From a virus: a stretch of 64,000 nt of DNA. The translations under genes were made by a program, and so were the position numbers. Shown here one piece after another: positions 1 through 8,015 of the stretch. Under the pieces are notes generated by a model. That model ran no database searches and was not told the origin of the DNA. It worked only from the letters and a program-made list of their open reading frames with translations. The stretch lies in the IMG/VR virus record IMGVR_UViG_3300007765_000005, positions 1 through 64,000 of that record. One strand, given 5' to 3'. Each line of letters begins with the position of its first letter. Positions within the stretch are counted from its first letter, which is position 1.

Positions 1-243
1 CGAGGACCCTACGACGCGGGACTTGAACGAGCGAGCGAAATCCCGTGTCCGAGGGATAGGAACCGGCTCGCCTCTCCCGCGGATTCCCATGGACTTGGCG
101 GTGTCACGGGCGATCTCTCGTCGGATCTCCGTGACCATCGTCTCTCCGACGAACTCCAACTGAGCTTTGGTCAGGGGGATGGAGAAACCTGCGGCTCGAG
201 CTACAGGCTTTCCGTAGACACCTCGAAGTCTATCCTTGGGCAT
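1..243 (-). CDS. Hypothetical protein, N-terminal part (probable tail or neck protein)
   Basis: Only the first 81 codons are in the window; the gene runs off the left edge. It starts at an ATG that follows the stop of the upstream gene by a few bases (AGGATGAG precedes it and can serve as ribosome binding site). The visible part is basic and rich in charged helix formers, with no recognised motif. It is the last visible gene of the leftward baseplate and tail block, which suggests a virion assembly protein such as a tail-completion or neck protein; that is inference from position only. Confidence 0.6.
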   Translation of the reverse strand, partial: MPKDRLRGVYGKPVARAAGFSIPLTKAQLEFVGETMVTEIRREIARDTAKSMGIRGRGEPVPIPRTRDFARSFKSRVVGSS

Positions 244-249
244 CTCATC

Positions 250-528
250 CTACTTGAACGCAACAGAGGACACCAGGCGGGCGAGCCACTGATCTCGGTC
301 TGGCATATTGTCGTCCTCGTCCCAATCCCAACACACTGTGCGGCCCCGCTTGGTGAGGGTGGCTTCAATGGATCTACGAGGCCCGGAGAGGCGGACCCTT
401 CGCCAGGAGGCACTCTTCTTGTGGGGAGGGGCCGCAGGATAGGTGCCCTCTTCCAGGACCTCTACAGAGAAGGAGACCTGCCTCCCAGGGGTGACTCCTT
501 CCGCCGCCAAGATGTTCTTGAGTCCCAT
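250..528 (-). CDS. Small hypothetical protein, paralogue of the 751-1014 protein
   Basis: 92 residues. The start ATG overlaps the stop of the upstream gene (TGATG). The protein begins with the pattern L-K-N-I-L-A-A-E-G and ends with a W-D-E-D-D-N-M-x-x-R-D tract and a hydrophobic tail. The same features, in the same order, occur in the 88-residue protein two genes upstream: shared VEVLE/VQVLE, R-x-S-I/T, T-L-x-K-R-G and the acidic tract. The two are paralogues separated by one unrelated gene. Function is unknown; the setting is a tail operon. Confidence 0.75.
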   Translation of the reverse strand: MGLKNILAAEGVTPGRQVSFSVEVLEEGTYPAAPPHKKSASWRRVRLSGPRRSIEATLTKRGRTVCWDWDEDDNMPDRDQWLARLVSSVAFK

Positions 529-791
529 CAGAATCCACTCTCGGAAGGGGGCTTGGGCCGGGTCAGGACACCCAACCCGTAGCCGAACTCAAGGATAGGG
601 TTGGAACCCGCCAGACTGATGACCGTTTTCGCCCTGTGGTCCACCTGGGGCGGGAGGACCACGTGCCAGAAACACTCCAAGGCGCTTCCCAGGTTGAGGG
701 CTGCGTGGTTGGCCCATGCCCGGAGGTGGTCCCGCTTGCGGAACTGTGCCTCAGAATACAGCGGATCCAACCACCTGGGAGAAGAACTCAT
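528..791 (-). CDS. Small hypothetical protein between two paralogues
   Basis: 87 residues from an ATG preceded by GGGGTATCGGG. The gene overlaps the end of the upstream gene by about 40 bases and its stop overlaps the next ATG. The central part (residues about 11 to 55) reads as a soluble alpha-helical protein; the C-terminus is proline-rich. The start is not certain: an ATG five codons further upstream is also possible. No family recognised. The continuous overlap chain from about 3.1 kb to the left edge argues that all these genes are one transcription unit. Confidence 0.6.
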   Translation of the reverse strand: MSSSPRWLDPLYSEAQFRKRDHLRAWANHAALNLGSALECFWHVVLPPQVDHRAKTVISLAGSNPILEFGYGLGVLTRPKPPSESGF

Positions 792-1014
792 CCCGATACC
801 CCATGTCATCGTCGTCTTCGTGCTCCCAGAAGTAGCTCGAACCCCTCTTGTACAGGGTGCCCGAGGTGGACCTGCCTCCGGATCGAACACGCACCTTGAT
901 CCATTCGGTGCCGCTGTCCCATGTTCCTCGCTCCAGGACTTGGACGTCCATCCGCGCGGAAGCTGATTCCTTGGAGATACCCTCCGCTGTCAGGATGCTC
1001 TTGAGATTGCTCAC
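751..1014 (-). CDS. Small hypothetical protein, paralogue of the 250-528 protein
   Basis: About 87 residues. The start is taken as the GTG whose GTGA overlaps the stop of the upstream structural gene; the TTG one codon earlier is an alternative. The N-terminal L-K-S-I-L-T-A-E-G-I-S-K-E pattern and the C-terminal W-E-H-E-D-D-D-D-M-x-x-R-D segment match the smaller paralogue downstream. A similar N-terminal motif (L-R-N-L-L-T-S-E-G) opens the unrelated protein at 54.9-55.4 kb. Function unknown. Confidence 0.75.
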   Translation of the reverse strand: MSNLKSILTAEGISKESASARMDVQVLERGTWDSGTEWIKVRVRSGGRSTSGTLYKRGSSYFWEHEDDDDMGYRDEFFSQVVGSAVF

Positions 1015-3134
1015 CAACCCCCCTCTCCACCATAGGTGGTGTTCTGATACACAGGAGTCCTACCACGGAGCTCCCTGGAATCCGGGATACCCTTCTTCTC
1101 AGTTGCCATCGGAGTCGCCTGGTAGTCCGCCCCCACCGGATACGGAGCGGCGTCCTCACAAGGAGAATCCTCAGGACGGACCTGCCGAGTCTTGGGCCAG
1201 GGCAGCCTCTCCAAAGCGGACATCGGGACCTGGTACCGGATATCCGTTGAGTCCAGGTAGGCAATGGTGAACGCCTGCTGGAGAGTAACTCCCCGGATTC
1301 CTGTTCGGCGCACAGGCCCTATGGAGAATCTCTCGCCGTTCTGCTTGACCAGGAAGTCCCTCTGGGATACCCGAGGGGAGGGGCCTATCCAGACCTCGTA
1401 GGAGTTCTCCAAGCGTCTTCCCATCAGGGTTTGGGATACCCGGCGCTCCGACTCGTCAGGACCTACCAGGATGTCGTAGGGCCCCTCGTAGCCTCCGATC
1501 CAACCCGTGCCGTAGCACATGAGGCAGTTGTTCATCGGCTGCTTGAGGAACTCCTGCAGCTGTGCGTCCCATACGCACTGGCACCGATTTCCCGAACCAC
1601 GTCGGATGAACAACTTGACGATCTCTCCTCCCTGTTGGAGGATGAACCGGTTCCGGCGAACTGCTTCCTTCCAGATCCAATCGATCTTCTCCGAATCCGT
1701 AGAAGAAATCGGAGGGGAATACTCGAGAGGGGTCTCAACAAGACCCGTCGGGGAGGTCCCTGTAGGGTCTGTAGCGACGCTCGTGATGCGGTAGAAGATC
1801 CTGTGGCCTTGATCCAGGGTGTTGAGGATCTTAGGCCCGTTCTGGTGGTAGTAGCGGACCTGAACCAGGGAGGTCTCTGTTGGGATGGTCGGGATATCCC
1901 AGGAGTCCGTCCCCGGGTTCCAGACCTGCTCCGTCGAGAGGTCGATCTCCCCAGTAGGACCGAAGACCGCCGCAACGACAGCACGAGCTCCATCGACGTA
2001 GACTTCCACGTCGAGAGGAGAGTTGGCAGGGACCGCGTTCCCTTCCTTCTTCACGACAGGACGCCGGGTGGTCTGGATCCTCCACCCCTTGTTGTTGGGA
2101 GAGTCCCCCTTGAACACCCATCCAGAGGTCCAGGACACCACTTCCGCAGGGACCTCTACGATGTCGGTCCGGTCACGGAAGAACTGAGAACCCAAGGGGA
2201 TCTTGTTGACTCGGAAGTACGGGCCTCTCTCCCCTGTGTTTGATCTGTAGACATTCACCCCGAGGATGTTCCACTGGGAGTTGTCCTCTCCCAACGGACA
2301 TGGAGTTCCCGTCCCCCCTTTGGTGCTCTCGAAGGCAGGGAAGAGGGTATCGGAGTTGGAAGAAACGGGAATCCCATTCCCGGAGAGGCCTCGGGTAGCC
2401 GCTTGGATCCGGACGCAGGTCCCACCCCAAGATGCAGTCACGAACGAGAACGGATTCTTGGGGTCATTGAGGGCCTCTGCGATGGAGGCCCCCGCGTCGT
2501 TGATGTCGAAATCAGATCCCCCGGGCGTGCGGTCCCCATCAACCGCTGATAGCTCATACTCCCCCACGGTCAAGACAGTCTGGTAGGTGCCTCCGGAGAG
2601 AGAGGATCCTGAGGGGACGACCTGCGCGGTCGAGGATTCCAGGAGGACTCCGTTCCCCTCCTCTCCGGTGTTCGCCCCTGCGGTGAGGGCGATATGTGTT
2701 CCAGAGGCCTCTGCCGTGCAGACCCCCCAATCCCCGATGCTGCCGTTGTTGATGGCAGCAGTCAGGTTCCCAGCCACTACTGCAGCATCGGGAGAACTCC
2801 CGTCGAACTCATCTACATTGGCAGGAGGACCCGCGGACGCAATGAGCACCAGCTGATCTATGCTGACCGTTTCTCCGGCGGGGATGGGCGCGGACACTAC
2901 CGTCAGGGAACCTGTCGCGGACGAAAGGACAGTAGGAGTGCCGTTGACCACTACATCCACAGCGGCGACTGTGGTCTCGTCGATGTGGACCCCTTCCGGT
3001 CCTGTGTTCAGATCTGACGGATCATCCCATCGGATGTCAATCTCCACCTTCCCCGGAGTCAGAGCGGACATCGCCGTCCCGTTCTTCGGAGGGTAGGGGA
3101 ACTTCCCTGTCAGATCTGAGCACTCAGTTGCCAA
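1011..3134 (-). CDS. Large virion structural protein (tail or baseplate) with zinc-binding motif
   Basis: 707 residues. The first half is beta-rich, low in charge and full of T, S, G, V, typical of phage tail proteins. It contains two copies (about residues 85-165 and 188-245) of a domain whose core is A-G-E/D-x-I/V-x-I, then a D-E-F or D-F segment, then A-x-x-L-x-x-A-I-N and G-N-x-I/V. The same domain occurs in the giant proteins at 31.6-36.9 and 42.4-45.7 kb. Near residues 520-545 there is a CxC...CLMCYGTGW cluster, likely a zinc site. It begins overlapping the end of the preceding gene. Structural role is inferred from composition and position; the exact part of the tail is unknown. Confidence 0.75.
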   Translation of the reverse strand: MATECSDLTGKFPYPPKNGTAMSALTPGKVEIDIRWDDPSDLNTGPEGVHIDETTVAAVDVVVNGTPTVLSSATGSLTVVSAPIPAGETVSIDQLVLIASAGPPANVDEFDGSSPDAAVVAGNLTAAINNGSIGDWGVCTAEASGTHIALTAGANTGEEGNGVLLESSTAQVVPSGSSLSGGTYQTVLTVGEYELSAVDGDRTPGGSDFDINDAGASIAEALNDPKNPFSFVTASWGGTCVRIQAATRGLSGNGIPVSSNSDTLFPAFESTKGGTGTPCPLGEDNSQWNILGVNVYRSNTGERGPYFRVNKIPLGSQFFRDRTDIVEVPAEVVSWTSGWVFKGDSPNNKGWRIQTTRRPVVKKEGNAVPANSPLDVEVYVDGARAVVAAVFGPTGEIDLSTEQVWNPGTDSWDIPTIPTETSLVQVRYYHQNGPKILNTLDQGHRIFYRITSVATDPTGTSPTGLVETPLEYSPPISSTDSEKIDWIWKEAVRRNRFILQQGGEIVKLFIRRGSGNRCQCVWDAQLQEFLKQPMNNCLMCYGTGWIGGYEGPYDILVGPDESERRVSQTLMGRRLENSYEVWIGPSPRVSQRDFLVKQNGERFSIGPVRRTGIRGVTLQQAFTIAYLDSTDIRYQVPMSALERLPWPKTRQVRPEDSPCEDAAPYPVGADYQATPMATEKKGIPDSRELRGRTPVYQNTTYGGEGGW

Positions 3135-3429
3135 CAGCGTTCCCGATGACGGTTCCGTCAGGAGTCATTTCGAAGGAGTCATTCTCAGGCAGGCCCAAGA
3201 GGGATGCCTGCTTCCGGAGGGTGGATTGGATCTGGGCGTTGCGGTGAGTGATCCGAGCGACCAAGGCTGCCTTGGAGAGCTCCAGCTGCCCCAGACGGGA
3301 AAGATCATTCTGAGACTGCGCCTGCATCTGCTGGATTTGACGCAGGATCTCAGGTGGAATCTTCCCATAGACAGCGGGTCGCGGCTTGTTGTTGATGGCA
3401 GGCGGGTCGGTCGGAGTAGGATGTGCCAC
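3124..3429 (-). CDS. Small hypothetical protein with coiled-coil centre
   Basis: 101 residues from a GTG with CAGGAG nine bases upstream. The N-terminal 25 residues are proline-rich; residues about 25-75 are a Q/L/A-rich helix likely to form a coiled coil (Q-Q-M-Q-A-Q-S-Q-N pattern). The gene ends inside the start of the next structural gene, so translation is probably coupled. No family recognised; perhaps a small tail assembly or chaperone protein, on context alone. Confidence 0.65.
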   Translation of the reverse strand: MAHPTPTDPPAINNKPRPAVYGKIPPEILRQIQQMQAQSQNDLSRLGQLELSKAALVARITHRNAQIQSTLRKQASLLGLPENDSFEMTPDGTVIGNAVGN

Positions 3430-3465
3430 GAGGGCTCCTGGGATAGAAAGGAGAAGGATAGGCTA

Positions 3466-4239
3466 TCAAGCCCAGGGGATGCGAACGCGGCCCGCCCTCC
3501 GGAACTTGACGTGCTCCAGCATGCCGGCCTTGTCGAGATCCTCGTAGAGCATCACCAGGTACTTGAGCTGAACGCTGTCCGGGGTCTCGATATGGATCTC
3601 TCCCTGGGAGGAGGCGGCCCTGTCCAGGTTCGTCACCTGAGAGGGGACCGCAGCAAACTGAGTGAGCTCGGTATGGAGGATGTATCCCTGGGATGGCTTG
3701 GGCATCGCCATGATGGGGGTATCCGTCCGCGTAATCGGAACAAGACCACGCCTCCCCAGGGTCTTGTGTAGAGACTGCATGTCAGCATTGATCTGGTCCT
3801 GGAGCTCCATCGCCGCGATGAGGAACGTGACGTGGGGATCCTCATCCGGAACTGGAGAGACATCCTTCTGGTAGCAGACCGGGAGGCCTGCGGGAGTCCA
3901 GCCTGCGCGGATCCGGTCTCGATCAGGACTCATCCGCTTGACTTCCCGAGCACCCTTCTGAAGCGGCTGTCGAAACCCCGCAGTCCTCGAGTTCTTCATG
4001 TGAATGTAGGACAGGCCCCTCTCCGTCTGGAAGAAGAAATAGGCGAGCCCATCAGGTTCCAGGACAGGAGCGTTCCCATAGAACACGTAGTGCTCTCCTC
4101 CGGGAAGCACGAGTGGACTCTGAGGAGAAAGATCGGGCGCGACCTCCTCGGACTTGAAGATAAAGGGAGCGGCTGTAGCAGTCCCGACAGCACCCAGGCC
4201 GAGGACCTTCAGGAATGCACGTCTTGAGAAGGGATTCAT
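3466..4239 (-). CDS. Phage protein with a twin-arginine (Tat) signal peptide
   Basis: 257 residues. The N-terminus carries S-R-R-A-F-L-K at residues 5-11, a textbook twin-arginine motif. A hydrophobic stretch (L-G-L-G-A-V-G-T-A-T-A-A) and an A-x-A-like cleavage point near residue 23 follow. By family knowledge, such leaders send folded proteins across the inner membrane through the Tat system. The rest is soluble, with no domain I recognise; residues 45-75 and 120-200 look like mixed alpha/beta. Ribosome binding site TGGAG lies eight bases before the ATG. It sits inside the tail gene block, in the same direction. A folded exported protein is unusual in a tail operon; superinfection exclusion or envelope modification are possible roles, but unproven. 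Confidence 0.8.
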   Translation of the reverse strand: MNPFSRRAFLKVLGLGAVGTATAAPFIFKSEEVAPDLSPQSPLVLPGGEHYVFYGNAPVLEPDGLAYFFFQTERGLSYIHMKNSRTAGFRQPLQKGAREVKRMSPDRDRIRAGWTPAGLPVCYQKDVSPVPDEDPHVTFLIAAMELQDQINADMQSLHKTLGRRGLVPITRTDTPIMAMPKPSQGYILHTELTQFAAVPSQVTNLDRAASSQGEIHIETPDSVQLKYLVMLYEDLDKAGMLEHVKFRRAGRVRIPWA

Positions 4240-4255
4240 GGTTTCTCCAGAATAC

Positions 4256-4261
4256 GGTAAC
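4256..4261 (+). promoter_or_regulatory. GGTAAC element upstream of the 4292 gene
   Basis: GGTAAC, 30 bases before the ATG of the plus-strand gene at 4292. It belongs to the GTAAC elements found before most non-structural genes here. No GTTTCC box lies 16 bases upstream. Confidence 0.35.
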
Positions 4262-4291
4262 TCAAGACCCCACTATACTTGGAAGACACCG

Positions 4292-4543
4292 ATGCCCGAT
4301 ACACGTTCCCTGTCTGACCTCTCTGCGGCTCAGAGGAAGTTCCTCAACGAATACGTGCGGACCCTGCTGGTGCAGTGGGCAGCCTACGAGGTCGAGAACG
4401 GGAGCCCACACCCGAGCCTGAACGAGCACACTCCCAGCATCTTCGTGCGCTTCGCTCTGGAGAAGGGTTGGGTTACCAAGAGGAGCCCGCGCCGGCTCTC
4501 CGCCGGGGGCTGGGGCACAGCGGCCTCGTTCCTGAAGAGGTAG
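4292..4543 (+). CDS. Small hypothetical protein, lone plus-strand gene in the tail block
   Basis: 83 residues starting M-P-D-T-R-S; GGAAG lies upstream and a GGTAAC element 30 bases before the start. The first half is helical (L-S-D-L-S-A-A-Q-R-K-F-L-N-E-Y); the second half (I-F-V-R-F-A-L-E-K-G-W-V-T, then basic residues and G-G-W-G-T-A) resembles a small winged-helix or ribbon fold, but no family is certain. It is transcribed against the surrounding structural genes and ends nose to nose with the baseplate gene, one base apart. Strong G/C third positions support real coding. Confidence 0.7.
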   Translation: MPDTRSLSDLSAAQRKFLNEYVRTLLVQWAAYEVENGSPHPSLNEHTPSIFVRFALEKGWVTKRSPRRLSAGGWGTAASFLKR

Positions 4544-4544
4544 C

Positions 4545-7500
4545 CTACCTCTCCTCGTCGTACGTGAACTCCAGCGTGCCCTGAGATACATACTGAGCGG
4601 CTCCAGGATCCACGTTCTTGGCGCCGGTTCCTGTGGTGGACACATAGGTCGCGGAGTACGCGGTGGAGACAGGCGAGGAGCCCACAGCCAGAGACACCAG
4701 GATGTGGTTCGCTGTGAGTTCCTTGCGTCTCTCTTCCTTGGCGGAGTCCGTCACATATCCGGCGGCCTCCAGAGTGACGTCATCCGATATTCCCAGGATG
4801 GATCTCCCCTCCGAACCCAGGATGTAGGCTCGGTTGGGTACTGCCCCCAGACCAGACAGGCTGGTGGAAGCATCCAGGAGCTCCATAGCCACATCGTCCT
4901 GGAACACCGCCTTGAAGGACCCGTCCGCTCCTCCTCCATCAGTGGTGTCGTACAGGAGGCCATTGTTGAGCAGATACACAGAAGCCTGGTTGGTCGAGAG
5001 GCTGGTGACCAGGGTGCTCTCCGAGGCCGTGTCGGTGGAGACTCCCTCTCGGATGAACGTCGCGCCGGAGGCAGGGACCATCCGAGTCAGAGGGACCACC
5101 ACGTAGGAGACCCCCTCGGTGTCCTCGATGACCTTGATGATGTCCGACTGACGTACTGGGTCTCCCAACCGCAGGTTCGCGAAGAAGTTCTTTAGGTTGG
5201 TTCGGATCGCTGAGCCGACCGTGCTCTGCTCCCGGCCTCGCACCAGAACAACGGTGGCGTCGATATCCATCGGGATTGGGATCGCGTCTTTGACGATGAC
5301 GTCCGCCGTCGAGTGCTTGTCGGCATCGATAGCGTCTTGCGTCAGGGATACGACCAAGTTGATCTTGTATGTGACCGTGAAGTTCTCGTCGTGATCGTAC
5401 GAGACGAGAACAGTCGCACCGCTGGGGATATCCCCAGTCTCGGTCCGAGTGATGGACACCGGAACAGTCTGGGTTCCCAGGGTAACGGTGTAGTCGGGGT
5501 CCCCGCTGGGGTCGTCTGGCCCCTTGTAGGTGATGGTTCCAGTGCTGTCCTTGACTACGATCGTCAGATAGTTGGCGCCCAGGTTGTCGAGGAACTCAGC
5601 GTACTGCCCTACGAGGACATGGGACTCATCGGTCTCCGAGATGGTCTCCCCTGAGGGGACCTGATTCCCATCGTCGTCTGTGTAGGCGGTGATCTGTAGG
5701 TAGTCCTTCGCAAGAGTACTTCGACCGGTCTCCAGAGGAGCGTCGGGATGCACCAGGAGGACCGCAGTGTCCGGAAGGGTTCCGCTTACAGAACCTACGA
5801 CGCTGGTGATCTCCGATACGGGCTGGCGCGGGAGAACGAACGTGTTTCCGACACGACGGCGATAGCTACCGAGGACCACATCAGTCAGAGAGACGGAGGG
5901 CTGGGAGACAGCGGTGCTCAGCTGGATGCGGTCGAAGGCCGTGACCGACACACCGGTCAGATCGAATGCCTCTCCCGTGGTAACGTTCTTGAACTCGTAG
6001 CCGGCGCTGGCGTCGTCCAACATCTCTACGATGGGGTTGTCCTCGCTCAGGTCGGGATCCAGGGCCTGAAACACCAAATCTGCGGGATCCCCGACCAGAA
6101 CGAACTGTATGTCTGTGCCAATCTCGAAGGAGAAGGAGAACGTATCCGTGACGGTCGCGAGCTTGGAACCTTGGACCCAGATGTCTACCTTGCCTCCTCT
6201 ATGAACCCCATCCTCGAGGTCCCTCTGCATCAGAGCCTCCCCTGCAGAGATGACATCTACTTTCTGAACACCGGCGACACGCGCCGCTGTCTTGAAGTAT
6301 CCTCTCTCTGTCCCTGAGTCCACGGAGGCGAGAGAGTTCCGAACACGCACGGTCAGGGCAAGGTTCGACTCGACGTCCTCCCCGGGGATGAGATCCGAAG
6401 CATTGACGACTGACAGACCCCCACCCAGGCTGGACACAACAGTGTTGATCTGGCCCGCAGCCAGATTCCCGGAGGTCCCCACGGTGAGGCACCTGATAGG
6501 AACCGTGACCTGATACCGACCGGTCGTCGGGTTGTGGAAGGACGCCAACCTCTCGAAGTCGATGGAGGAAGCGCGGGTGGTAGCGAACTGCACCCCGCCC
6601 CCTGAGATGACCGAGCCCAAAGGAATCGGGATGGAGCGAGTAGGCTTCTTGGTCGTAAAGAAGGTCGCCTGTCCCTGGGAGGCCGTTCCTGACAGCCTGG
6701 TCTCCCCATAGTTGCTCGCATACGCCTCGAAGGCCCCGTCAATAATGGCCTGAACATCTGCGGGGGAGGATAGGTACAGAGCGGCCTGTAGAGCCAGCTT
6801 GTACGGGGACTGGGACACGGGGACTGATGTTCCCGTACCGTTGGGGTCGTCGATCTGTAGGAGGAGCTCAGGGACCCTTGCGCGGTTGAAGAAGTCTACC
6901 AGAAACCGGACCCGTTCCGTCTCGTAGGAGAACGGGTCCATCCCGGTGTCTCGGGTGAACGAACCAGACTCCAACTTGATCTGAGGGTTGGAGCGGAACA
7001 CCGTCTTGACGTATTCCTGCACGATGGCCTGGCGAGACACCGTTGGGATCGAAGCCAATGCTGTGGTGACTGTGCTGGGGTGTCCAGAGACCTCCGCAGA
7101 GTGGGCCGATTCGTATTCCAAGTTCTGGGCGGAGTCGTAGTAGACAGCCGTGACCACGTAGAACAAGGGAGTGTTCGAGGGCAGTGTAGCGAAGGACCCC
7201 ACCCGAACCGTCGAGGGAGTAGAGCTCGGGCCCGCACTTCGGCTATGGGCGAACTCGTAGACAGTGATCTCACGGATCGTCTTCAAGACCAGAAAGACCT
7301 GCAGGTCTCGAGCCGACTCGGGAACCTCGAAGGTCTCGTTGATGTCTACCTGCAGGACGGTCTCGTCTTCGTCCTCTTGCTGGGTGGCGACCCGATAGAT
7401 CATGGGGTCCGCTACGGGATCGCCTTCGCTGTCGACCAGGACGTCCGGGGTGGCCTCCAGGGTGGCCCAGTCAGTGGTTTCCTCTCGAAGAGAGCCCTCG

Positions 7501-8006
7501 GACACCATGTCTACGTTGATCCGGGTGTATCCGTCGGCACCGCCCCCTGGATACTGGGACGCGTAGAACAACATGCCCCGGAATCCCTCGTCCTCGGAGG
7601 ACTCGGACTGGATCGTAACCGAGTTGTTCTCCTGAGCCACCTTGATGTTCGTCGGAGCAGAGGCTGTGCTTCCCAGGTCAGAGTCAGACACCAGGGAGAT
7701 GGTAGCCTTTGCAGAGAGGGTGGTGGATCCAGTGCTCCGGATTGCCCTCACCTGGATGATGTTGGCGCCCGGGAGAAGGAGAAGTCCGTTCGGCTCGCTC
7801 GCGGGATTGGGGACGGTCCAGTCTCCATCGCCCCACTCAATCAGATTCGTGTCCGAAGACCAACCCGCTCCATTGATGGATACCTGGACGTCAACGGTAT
7901 CCAAGGGGATCGTTCCCTGGACGAACTTGCTCTCCAGAGTCGTGGAGTAGGAAGCCTCCGTGCGGAGGACTCCGTCGGGACCGTAGACCTGTGGATTCGT
8001 AGACAT
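4545..8006 (-). CDS. Baseplate wedge protein, baseplate J / T4 gp6-like
   Basis: 1153 residues. Baseplate J signatures are clear from about residue 440: S-I-P-I-P-x-G-S-V-I followed by G-V-Q-F-A-T-T, then V-P-I-R-C-x-x-x-G-x-x-G-N-L-A-A-G-x-I. The L-S-V-V-N-x-x-D-L-I-P-G-E-D-V-E-S-N segment follows near residue 545. The C-terminal arm at about residues 930-985 (L-G-D-P-V-R-Q-S-D-I-I-K-V-I-E-D-T-E-G-V) also fits. In myoviruses this protein forms the baseplate wedge ring with gp25. The N-terminal 350 residues are an extra beta-rich extension with Ig- or fibronectin-like composition, so the protein is much longer than plain baseplate J. It follows the gp25-like gene directly, the usual order. 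Confidence 0.92.
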   Translation of the reverse strand: MSTNPQVYGPDGVLRTEASYSTTLESKFVQGTIPLDTVDVQVSINGAGWSSDTNLIEWGDGDWTVPNPASEPNGLLLLPGANIIQVRAIRSTGSTTLSAKATISLVSDSDLGSTASAPTNIKVAQENNSVTIQSESSEDEGFRGMLFYASQYPGGGADGYTRINVDMVSEGSLREETTDWATLEATPDVLVDSEGDPVADPMIYRVATQQEDEDETVLQVDINETFEVPESARDLQVFLVLKTIREITVYEFAHSRSAGPSSTPSTVRVGSFATLPSNTPLFYVVTAVYYDSAQNLEYESAHSAEVSGHPSTVTTALASIPTVSRQAIVQEYVKTVFRSNPQIKLESGSFTRDTGMDPFSYETERVRFLVDFFNRARVPELLLQIDDPNGTGTSVPVSQSPYKLALQAALYLSSPADVQAIIDGAFEAYASNYGETRLSGTASQGQATFFTTKKPTRSIPIPLGSVISGGGVQFATTRASSIDFERLASFHNPTTGRYQVTVPIRCLTVGTSGNLAAGQINTVVSSLGGGLSVVNASDLIPGEDVESNLALTVRVRNSLASVDSGTERGYFKTAARVAGVQKVDVISAGEALMQRDLEDGVHRGGKVDIWVQGSKLATVTDTFSFSFEIGTDIQFVLVGDPADLVFQALDPDLSEDNPIVEMLDDASAGYEFKNVTTGEAFDLTGVSVTAFDRIQLSTAVSQPSVSLTDVVLGSYRRRVGNTFVLPRQPVSEITSVVGSVSGTLPDTAVLLVHPDAPLETGRSTLAKDYLQITAYTDDDGNQVPSGETISETDESHVLVGQYAEFLDNLGANYLTIVVKDSTGTITYKGPDDPSGDPDYTVTLGTQTVPVSITRTETGDIPSGATVLVSYDHDENFTVTYKINLVVSLTQDAIDADKHSTADVIVKDAIPIPMDIDATVVLVRGREQSTVGSAIRTNLKNFFANLRLGDPVRQSDIIKVIEDTEGVSYVVVPLTRMVPASGATFIREGVSTDTASESTLVTSLSTNQASVYLLNNGLLYDTTDGGGADGSFKAVFQDDVAMELLDASTSLSGLGAVPNRAYILGSEGRSILGISDDVTLEAAGYVTDSAKEERRKELTANHILVSLAVGSSPVSTAYSATYVSTTGTGAKNVDPGAAQYVSQGTLEFTYDEER

Positions 8007-8015
8007 TACAGACCC

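Noticed and set aside
4537-4551. Inverted repeat GAGGTAG-C-CTACCTC as a terminator between convergent genes
   Set aside because: It arises because both converging genes end in AGG TAG; the loop is one base and there is no T-run.
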